Shown piece by piece: positions 1 through 5,291 of a DNA stretch of 12,688 nucleotides. How positions within the stretch are numbered: the stretch's first letter is position 1; each line of letters starts with the position of its first letter. Origin of the DNA: Cloacimonetes bacterium UBA6081 (GTDB lineage: Bacteria; Cloacimonadota; Cloacimonadia; Cloacimonadales; Cloacimonadaceae); contig DIXL01000045.1 of assembly GCA_002428685.1 (NCBI GenBank), positions 543-13,230 of the forward strand, given 5' to 3'. Made by a program: the position numbers and the translations under genes. Below the pieces are notes generated by a model that did not search any database, had not been told where the DNA came from, and worked only from the letters and a program-made list of their open reading frames with translations.

Positions 1-287
1 CATTGAAAGGTTACCCACTCTACCGACCAACCTCAGTTCACTTGCGCTATGTTCCATATTCTCACTGCTTCTTACTTCAGACCTTGCCGTTGCCAGCAAC
101 GCCCTTGATCTCATGTTGACTTCCCGCTGATTAGGCGTCAGGACTTCTTTCAGTCCATCGGCGCAGAAAGCATTCTGGGCAAACAATGTCGTCCCGATGG
201 GACTCAGGATGCCGCTTAGAAGTGTTTTTACACAGTCTCCTCCGCGGGAACGACAACCTATTATCTCCACTTATTCTCCAAGCGCAC
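1..287 (-). mobile_element. Probable 5' part of a group II intron (partial)
   Basis: Read on the minus strand, this stretch starts with GTGCGC at 287, the usual 5' end of bacterial group II introns. It then carries a dense series of short hairpins and no good reading frame, as expected for ribozyme domain I. Visible stems include GTCCC/GGGAC (191-203), GTGT/ACAC around a T4 loop (222-233), GGACT/AGTCC, and CGTTGC/GCAACG. The six exon bases before the proposed splice site read TTACCA, and an intron segment GGGTAA near positions 11-16 could pair with five of them, as an EBS1-IBS1 contact would. The rest of the intron, including any reverse transcriptase and domains V-VI, lies beyond the window edge. 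The call rests on the 5' motif and fold only; another structured RNA or a mobile-element end remains possible. Confidence 0.45.
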
Positions 288-390
288 TGGTAAAGCTGCG
301 TAATATGGTTACACTTTTTGAACAGTCTCGGGTGGGTCGCTAACTCCAAAAAAAAGATAGAACTTGACAGAATTAAAGGATAGTTGGCTT

Positions 391-421
391 TTGCATCATT
401 CGTTACATTGTTGATTATAAT
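391..421 (+). promoter_or_regulatory. Putative sigma70-type promoter of the metabolic operon
   Basis: A perfect TATAAT lies at 416-421, and TTGCAT at 391-396 is the best -35 candidate with a 19-base spacer, slightly long. A TTGACA at 364-369 is too far away to pair with it. Transcription would start near 428, giving a leader of about 40 bases before the ATG at 470. Confidence 0.45.
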
Positions 422-469
422 AGTTTTAACTAACTGTGCTGCAATTATATGCAACACAATGGGGAATTA

Positions 470-1006
470 ATGCGCTTTTGGTCTATTATTCTGATAGCAG
501 AATTGTTGCTGCTTGGCAGTGGGTGTGTTTCACCAGCCAGAACAGCCGTAAGGACTGAAAAGCCTGAAGAAAAATCTCTTCCCACCCTTGCACCTGTTTT
601 GCCACAGATAGCAGATGAGCTGGTTCAGGTGATGCTAAATGCAGAATGGCTGGATGTATTTAAGCTTTTAGAAGCCCGTTCTCCGGTTATTTTGCCCGGA
701 ACTTTGGAAACAAATGGCCAGGAAATTGCAGGTATGGAAAATTATGGTCAGCAACTTGTGGCGTCCCTGCTTCGGTCAAAGGCAGTGCAACTGGTAGTTA
801 ATAAAGATGATAGCCCCATGCCGATAATTCTTGACAGTGCAGCAGCAGCCATGCAGCTTAGCCTGGATAGTAATGCAGACTTCTTTTTGGAGAGCAGCAT
901 TGTGGATTCTATGGCTTATCCGGAATTGCAGCTCAGACTTATCTATCTGAAAGAGTATGAAGTGGTGTGGAGCGAAACCCGAAGTTTATATAAAATAAAG
1001 ATATAA
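470..1006 (+). CDS. LpoB-like (penicillin-binding-protein activator family) lipoprotein
   Basis: The 178-residue product has a hydrophobic signal ending in LLLGSGC (Cys19), so it is probably lipidated and held in the outer membrane or periplasm. The ATG at 470 is preferred over the in-frame ATG at 449 because GGGGA sits just upstream and the signal peptide then starts at once. The body resembles the LpoB family: an N-terminal helix ending NAEWLDVF, then SPVILPGTLETNG, a helix ending LLRSKAVQLVV, a SNADFFLESSI strand, and a last strand with the family-like EVVWSETRSLYKI end. In enterobacteria LpoB stimulates PBP1B; a similar role here is only family knowledge. The acyltransferase gene begins 13 bases after the stop, so the gene looks like the first member of the operon. 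Confidence 0.6.
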   Translation: MRFWSIILIAELLLLGSGCVSPARTAVRTEKPEEKSLPTLAPVLPQIADELVQVMLNAEWLDVFKLLEARSPVILPGTLETNGQEIAGMENYGQQLVASLLRSKAVQLVVNKDDSPMPIILDSAAAAMQLSLDSNADFFLESSIVDSMAYPELQLRLIYLKEYEVVWSETRSLYKIKI

Positions 1007-1019
1007 AGGATGAAGTGAG

Positions 1020-1925
1020 ATGGAGATTACGAAACTCAATCAGATGTTTGAAGCTCTTTTAGCCCGTCCCCAAAAAAAACGCTTAGTAGCGGCTTGGGCA
1101 ATTGATTCGCACACGATTATGGCTGTTCATCAAGCTGTGGAAATGGGACTTGTGGATGCAATTCTGGTAGGCGATGAGGCCATCATAAAAAAGGTTTGTG
1201 CCGAGCGTAAGCTGGATTGCAGTAAGCTGAGAATTGTGCATAGCAAAGGCGATACCGAGGCGGCAGCATTGGCTGTGGAGCTTATCAACAATGGCGAAGG
1301 GGACTTTTTGATGAAAGGTCTGCTTTCCACCGATCGCTATATGCGGGCAATTCTGAACAAAGAAAAAGGACTGATGGATCCGGGTTCAATTCTATCTCAC
1401 GTAACCGTTGCAGAACCGCTTAACTATCATAAATTGCTTATTTTTGGCGATGTGGCCATTATCCCTCTGCCCGATTTAAACCAGAAAATAGCCATTACCA
1501 ATTATCTGATCCGCACTGCGCACTTTTTGGGTATAGATACTCCCAAAGTAGGCATCGCCGCAGCCAGTGAACAAACTCTGCCCAAAATTCCTTCCTGCGC
1601 CGATGGTGCCATCTTGGCAAAAATGGCGCAGCGGGGACAGATAAAAGGTGCCATGGTAGAAGGTCCGCTGGGTTTTGATTTGATTATCGACAAAGAAAGT
1701 GCTGAAATTAAAGGCGTCCACAGTGAAGTTTGCGGCGATGCGGATTGCATCCTGTTCCCCAACATCGAAGCCGGCAATACATTCTACAAAACCATCATCA
1801 AGCTGCTGAAAAGCGAACTGTGCGCCATTGTGATGGGTGCCCGGGTTCCCTGTGTGCTAACCTCACGCGGGGACAGCGAACAAAGCAAACTTTATTCCAT
1901 CGCCCTGGCGGCCATGCTGGCGTAA
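1020..1925 (+). CDS. ptb: Phosphate butyryltransferase-type acyltransferase, copy 1
   Basis: This 301-residue protein belongs to the phosphate acetyl/butyryltransferase family, which moves an acyl group between CoA and phosphate in the cytoplasm. Together with an acyl kinase it supports ATP formation during fermentation. Family features are FLMKG (96-100), ILSHV (124-128), MAQRGQI (202-208), EGPLGFD (214-220), GDAD..FPN (239-248) and TSRGDS (281-286) near the C terminus. Length matches Ptb (~300) rather than the longer Pta proteins with an extra domain. It starts 13 bases after the LpoB-like gene, behind a GA-rich ribosome-binding region, and the second copy follows after four bases. No butyrate or acetate kinase gene is in the window. 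The acyl chain preferred cannot be read from the sequence; short or branched acyl-CoA is possible. Confidence 0.85.
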   Translation: MEITKLNQMFEALLARPQKKRLVAAWAIDSHTIMAVHQAVEMGLVDAILVGDEAIIKKVCAERKLDCSKLRIVHSKGDTEAAALAVELINNGEGDFLMKGLLSTDRYMRAILNKEKGLMDPGSILSHVTVAEPLNYHKLLIFGDVAIIPLPDLNQKIAITNYLIRTAHFLGIDTPKVGIAAASEQTLPKIPSCADGAILAKMAQRGQIKGAMVEGPLGFDLIIDKESAEIKGVHSEVCGDADCILFPNIEAGNTFYKTIIKLLKSELCAIVMGARVPCVLTSRGDSEQSKLYSIALAAMLA

Positions 1926-1929
1926 GACT

Positions 1930-2838
1930 ATGATTACCAAACTGATAGACATTGCCGCAAAAGCGAAGACCCTGGGACACAAAACCCGCATAGCAGTTGC
2001 CGTTGCCGAAGATGATAACACGCTGGGAGCGATCTCCCGGGCAGTTAATGAGGGCTTTGTTTTTCCGCTGCTGCTTGGCAATGCGGAAACCATTAAGCCC
2101 TTGATCCAAAATCATATAGACCCGGCTCTGTGCGAAATTATCCATATACCCGATGCAGTGCTTGCCACCAAAGAGGCAGTCCGCTTGGTGCGTGAAGGCC
2201 GGGCAGATGTGCTGATGAAAGGGCTGGTGGGGACGGATAAGTTTTTGAAAGCGGTTCTGGACAAAGAAAAGGGACTGCTGCCCCCCAAGGCAGTGATGAG
2301 TTATACCTGCGCTTTGGAACTGCCAAAACACCATAAACTGCTCTTCATCAGCGATACCGCAGTGCTCACCAATCCGGATCTGGAGCAAAAAATAGCCATG
2401 ATTGGCTATAGTGTGGCCATGGCAAGGCGGTTTGGGATAGAAAAACCCAAGGTTGCCCTGATCAGTGCCACGGAAAAGGTAAGTGCTGCTATGCCCGTAA
2501 CTTTCGAACACGCAATGATTTGCAAGATGGCAGAGCGTGGTCAGATCAAGAACTGCACAATCGACGGGCCTTTGGACATCTTCCTGGCTCTTGACCCCGC
2601 CAGTTTGCCCATTAAGGGTGTTAAAAGTGCGCTGGGAGGTGATGCCGACATTCTTATCTTCCCCAATCTGGAAAGTGCCAACAGCTTTTACAAAGGTTTG
2701 ATGCTGTTTGGCGGAGGTGAACTGGCCGGCTTGATTTGTGGAACCACGAAACCCGTGGTGGTAATGAGCCGCAGTGAAAGCGAAAACAGCAAATACTACT
2801 GCCTGTCCTTAGCATGCCTGATGGCGGAGGAAACATGA
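1930..2838 (+). CDS. ptb: Phosphate butyryltransferase-type acyltransferase, copy 2
   Basis: This 302-residue paralog of the preceding gene is roughly 40% identical to it by eye and collinear over its full length, so the pair is an old tandem duplication. Shared features are VLMKG (94-98), AERGQI (201-206), DGPLDI (212-217), GDAD..FPN (237-246) and MSRSES (279-284). It differs where copy 1 has ILSHV: here the segment reads VMSYTCA (122-128), so the His after the conserved Ser is replaced by Tyr. That suggests a different substrate or an altered catalytic rate. The start lies four bases after the copy-1 stop with no strong ribosome-binding site, so translation is probably coupled. Its stop overlaps the rpiB start (ATGA). 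The two copies could also form a hetero-oligomer; nothing in the sequence settles this. Confidence 0.82.
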   Translation: MITKLIDIAAKAKTLGHKTRIAVAVAEDDNTLGAISRAVNEGFVFPLLLGNAETIKPLIQNHIDPALCEIIHIPDAVLATKEAVRLVREGRADVLMKGLVGTDKFLKAVLDKEKGLLPPKAVMSYTCALELPKHHKLLFISDTAVLTNPDLEQKIAMIGYSVAMARRFGIEKPKVALISATEKVSAAMPVTFEHAMICKMAERGQIKNCTIDGPLDIFLALDPASLPIKGVKSALGGDADILIFPNLESANSFYKGLMLFGGGELAGLICGTTKPVVVMSRSESENSKYYCLSLACLMAEET

Positions 2839-3269
2839 AACTGGCCATAGCATCCGATCATGCCGGATTTGAACTGAAAGAAGCCCTGAAAAAGGCATTC
2901 CCCATGCATGAATTTGTAGATTTTGGCACCCACGACACCCAAAGCATGGATTACCCCGATACGGGCTTTCCGGCTGCCCAGGCTGTGGCTGATGGAATCT
3001 GCGAAATGGGAATTCTTATCTGTGGCAGTGGCATTGGCATGAGCATCACCGCCAATAAAGTTGCCGGAATCCGTGCTGCCTTGTGCGATAATACAGACGT
3101 AGCCAGGCTTTCCAGAATGCACAACGATGCCAACATTCTGGTTTTGGCTGGTCGCTTTACCGCCATCGCCTACGCCATCGAAATTGCCGAAACCTGGCTG
3201 CACACCGCTTTTGAAGGCGGACGACATAAAAACAGAATAAATAAAATACACCAAGGAGAAAGGTCATGA
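2835..3269 (+). CDS. rpiB: Ribose-5-phosphate isomerase B (RpiB/LacAB family)
   Basis: This 144-residue protein interconverts ribose 5-phosphate and ribulose 5-phosphate in the non-oxidative pentose phosphate pathway, in the cytosol. It shows the family sequence almost throughout: KLAIASDHAGF at the N terminus (Asp8, His9 for phosphosugar binding), ICGSGIGMSITANK (62-75) with the expected catalytic-base Cys63, RMHNDAN (95-100), VLAGR (103-107) and a C-terminal GGRHKNRINKI. The ATG at 2835 is chosen over an in-frame ATG at 2814 because GGAGG lies five bases upstream and the protein then begins exactly at the conserved strand. The ATG shares bases with the upstream TGA, and its own stop overlaps glyA by four bases. 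The rpiB-glyA pairing is seen in many bacteria. Confidence 0.93.
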   Translation: MKLAIASDHAGFELKEALKKAFPMHEFVDFGTHDTQSMDYPDTGFPAAQAVADGICEMGILICGSGIGMSITANKVAGIRAALCDNTDVARLSRMHNDANILVLAGRFTAIAYAIEIAETWLHTAFEGGRHKNRINKIHQGERS

Positions 3270-4558
3270 TCCACATCCAAAAGACCGACCCCGAACTCTA
3301 TCAAGCTATCTTTAGCGAACTTACCCGGCAGCGGGAAAACCTGGAACTGATCGCTTCCGAAAACTTTACTTCACTGGCAGTTATGGAAGCCCAAGGCAGC
3401 ATTTTAACCAACAAATACGCAGAGGGTTACCCCTACCGCTGGAGCAAAAAAACCGGTCAGATTAACTACAAGCTTTATGGCCGATACTATGGCGGCTGCG
3501 AATACATCGACGAAGTGGAACGCCTGGCCATTGAACGCGCCAAACAGCTTTTTGGCGCAGAACATGCCAACGTGCAAGCACACAGCGGTTCACAGGCCAA
3601 TATGGCAGCCTATTTTACGCTGGTTCAGCCTGGCGACACAGTGCTGTCGCTGGAGCTTTCGCATGGCGGACACCTTACGCATGGCCATCCGCTGTCCTTT
3701 AGCGGCATGCTTTATAACATTATTCATTATAACGTGAACAAAGGCACCGAACAATTTGATTACGATGAAATTGAGGCTTTGGCCTTGCAGCATAAGCCAA
3801 AAATGATTCTTGCCGGTGCTTCAGCCTATCCGCGGAAAATGGATTTTGCCCGTTTCCGTGCCATTGCCGATAAGGTTGGAGCTAAATTTATGGTTGATAT
3901 GGCGCATATAGCTGGTTTGGTGGCTGCCGGTTTGCACGAAAACCCCGTTCCCTATGCCGATATTGTAACTTCCACCACCCACAAAACCCTGCGTGGCCCG
4001 CGGGCTGGCCTGGTTTTGTGCAAAGACGAATTTGCCAAAGATGTGGATGCCAAGGTGTTTCCCGGTTTGCAAGGCGGACCTTTGATGCATGCCATTGCCG
4101 GGAAAGCAGTTGCCTTCCACGAAGCTCTGCAGCCGGAATTTAAAGCCTATCAACAGCAGGTAATTAATAATGCTCAAGCTTTGGCTAAAGCACTGATGGC
4201 CAAAGGCTTCAAGCTTGTGTCCGGCGGAACGGACACGCATCTGATGTTGATGGATCTGGGCCCCGAAGAACAAGGCGGGCCAAGCGGCAAAAAGATGGAA
4301 GAAGCCCTTGACCTGGCTGGCATTACGGCCAACAAAAACACCGTTCCCTTCGACACCAGAAGTCCCTTTGTGGCTTCCGGAATCCGGCTGGGAACCCCGT
4401 CTGTCTCCACTCGCGGCATGGGAATTGCCGAAATGGAAACCATTGCCGAGCTGATTAAACGCGTGCGCGATAACCATGAGAACGAAGAGTATCTGGCCGG
4501 TATGAAAGCTGATGTCCGCGCTTTAACAAGCCAGTTCCCGCTATATCCCGAACTATAA
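3266..4558 (+). CDS. glyA: Serine hydroxymethyltransferase, with active-site-proximal insertion
   Basis: This 430-residue, PLP-dependent cytosolic enzyme converts serine plus tetrahydrofolate to glycine plus methylene-tetrahydrofolate. Family features in order: ENLELIASENF (24-34), NKYAEGYP (49-56), YYGGCEYID (74-82), HSGSQANMA (106-114), SLELSHGGHLTHGHPLSFSG, the cofactor-binding DMAHIAGL (211-218) and STTHKTLRGPR with Lys240 as the expected Schiff-base lysine. Between GYP and YYGG the usual ~3-residue linker is replaced by 17 residues (57-73, about YRWSKKTGQINYKLYGR). This adds ~14 residues right before the catalytic tyrosine pair and accounts for the length above the usual ~415-420. The frame is intact on both sides, so it is not an assembly frameshift. 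AAGGAGAAAGG precedes the ATG, which overlaps the rpiB stop. A terminator follows the gene. Confidence 0.95.
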   Translation: MIHIQKTDPELYQAIFSELTRQRENLELIASENFTSLAVMEAQGSILTNKYAEGYPYRWSKKTGQINYKLYGRYYGGCEYIDEVERLAIERAKQLFGAEHANVQAHSGSQANMAAYFTLVQPGDTVLSLELSHGGHLTHGHPLSFSGMLYNIIHYNVNKGTEQFDYDEIEALALQHKPKMILAGASAYPRKMDFARFRAIADKVGAKFMVDMAHIAGLVAAGLHENPVPYADIVTSTTHKTLRGPRAGLVLCKDEFAKDVDAKVFPGLQGGPLMHAIAGKAVAFHEALQPEFKAYQQQVINNAQALAKALMAKGFKLVSGGTDTHLMLMDLGPEEQGGPSGKKMEEALDLAGITANKNTVPFDTRSPFVASGIRLGTPSVSTRGMGIAEMETIAELIKRVRDNHENEEYLAGMKADVRALTSQFPLYPEL

Positions 4559-4570
4559 TTATCAAAGCTT

Positions 4571-4605
4571 AAACCCGGAACTTCGGTTTCGGGTTTTGCT
4601 TTTTC
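4571..4605 (+). terminator. Rho-independent terminator after glyA
   Basis: Arms AAACCCGGAAC (4571-4581) and GTTTCGGGTTT (4586-4596) pair over 11 bases with one G-T wobble and close on a TTCG tetraloop. The T-rich tail TTTTGCTTTTT follows. It lies 12 bases after the glyA stop and should end the five-gene transcript. Confidence 0.85.
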
Positions 4606-4618
4606 TGATGCACCTCTC

Positions 4619-4702
4619 CTTGCTTGAATTACGGAATAAATACGGAATCAATGCGGATGAAGTCCTTATTGGTTCCGTATTTATCCCCTAATTCAAGCAG
4701 GC
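4619..4702. repeat. Large imperfect inverted repeat (~84 bp hairpin, MITE-like)
   Basis: Two ~39-base arms, 4619-4657 and 4663-4702, are near-perfect reverse complements around a five-base loop (TGAAG). The longest identical blocks are TGCTTGAATTA and ATAAATACGGAA, with only scattered mismatches (for example ACGGAATAAA against GGGGATAAA). There is no T-tract, so it is not a simple terminator. It encodes no protein. A non-autonomous mobile element, a REP-like repeat or the fused ends of a lost insertion sequence are all possible. It lies exactly between the end of the metabolic operon and a truncated gene. Confidence 0.75.
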
Positions 4703-4738
4703 AAATGCTAAATAAAGTTGATTGTCCCGGGAGGTTTT

Positions 4739-4885
4739 ATGCTTAGTCTCAAAGCTGCCGCAGCCCTGCAATTACACTCTGACGGCTACAATTGTGCCCA
4801 ATCTGTGGCCAGCGTGTTCGCAGATGATTTTGGCCTTACACCTGCAAGCATTTTGCGCCTTGCCTCTTGCTTTGGCGGTGAATAA
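4739..4885 (+). pseudogene. Truncated C_GCAxxG_C_C family protein (N-terminal fragment)
   Basis: An ORF of 48 codons begins behind GGGAGG (4729-4734). Its product, with HSDGYNCAQSV (13-23), FGLTPASILRLAS (31-43) and CFGGE at the end, matches the N-terminal half of the C_GCAxxG_C_C family of small cysteine-rich, probably redox-active proteins. Normal members run about 120-150 residues and carry the later cysteine-containing CGA..G block. Here the frame stops directly after the first glycine pair, and none of the three frames downstream shows the missing half. The good ribosome-binding site and intact start suggest that the gene was cut by a recent rearrangement rather than decayed slowly. A functional short form cannot be excluded. 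Confidence 0.6.
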
Positions 4886-5005
4886 GAGTTTTAAAATGAA
4901 ATGAAGCTATGGCAGTGTAACCATTATGACTACAAACTCAATAAGAAGAAAGAAGTTGAGATGTTGAAAGGACATCGATTGAGGCGCATAAATAAAGGAG
5001 TTATC

Positions 5006-5206
5006 ATGAATACAGCCTGGGGAAAGATGTTGATTATGTTTTTTTGCTTTATCAGTTTCCGGCAGCTTGTGGTGCCTGATCCAACGGGGACTTATTGTTT
5101 CAGCCTTCCCAGAGGAGGCACTTTTGAAACTCCGGGCTTTGAAACAAACTCTGCCTACTACTATGACTACTGCCCCTTTGGAGCAAGGAAGAGAAGAGAA
5201 AAGTAA
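5006..5206 (+). CDS. Small exported protein carrying the PDPxGxYCFS / PGFETxSAY motif
   Basis: The 66-residue product has AAAGGAG five bases before its ATG, a hydrophobic N-terminal segment (MLIMFFCFI, about residues 8-16) that would act as a signal or anchor, and then a 36-residue block beginning PDPTGTYCFS and ending YDYCPFG. That block matches residues ~174-209 of the large secreted protein encoded 2.5 kb downstream: 26 of 36 residues are identical and there are no gaps. After CPFG the sequence ends in a basic tail (ARKRREK). Twelve of the 26 identical residues use different codons in the two copies, which points to an old duplication with the protein sequence retained. It could be a stand-alone secreted peptide or a remnant of a larger paralog whose middle and C terminus were lost. 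No known function is recognised. Confidence 0.55.
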   Translation: MNTAWGKMLIMFFCFISFRQLVVPDPTGTYCFSLPRGGTFETPGFETNSAYYYDYCPFGARKRREK

Positions 5207-5222
5207 AATATTGGAAAGTAAA

Positions 5223-5260
5223 ACTTGACAAGTTATTTGTATTGTAAAAGCTTGGCCAAG
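5223..5260. promoter_or_regulatory. Paired palindromes with TTGACA box upstream of the envelope operon
   Basis: ACTTGACAAGT (5223-5233, palindromic around the central A) contains a perfect TTGACA -35 hexamer. CTTGGCCAAG (5251-5260, perfect palindrome) follows with about 27-28 bases between centres. Both share a CTTGNCAAG-like core, so they could be two operator half-sites over a promoter. No convincing -10 hexamer is seen at normal spacing. The next gene starts at 5292 behind GGGGAGG. Confidence 0.35.
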
Positions 5261-5291
5261 TGTTAAAAGTAAGTTTGGCAGGGGAGGATTT

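Noticed and set aside
222..330. Two GAGACTGT-containing stretches (minus strand) resembling IS256-type terminal repeats
   Set aside because: They are direct, not inverted, differ after eight bases, and no transposase lies nearby; one is explained as an intron hairpin.
131..457. Minus-strand 108-codon ORF at the left edge
   Set aside because: Its sequence overlaps the hairpin-rich intron-like RNA, has no family match and no good ribosome-binding site; two CxxC-like cysteines in VCPECF are not enough.
1798..2511. Long minus-strand ORF (237 codons) opposite the acyltransferase genes
   Set aside because: It is the complement of a clear conserved enzyme gene pair, with a composition rich in His, Gln and Phe typical of shadow frames.
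3821..4477. Minus-strand 218-codon ORF opposite glyA
   Set aside because: Shadow of a highly conserved gene; no motif of its own.
4901..5005. Upstream in-frame extension of the mini-ORF beginning at 4901
   Set aside because: No ribosome-binding site there, while AAAGGAG and a signal-peptide start are at 5006.
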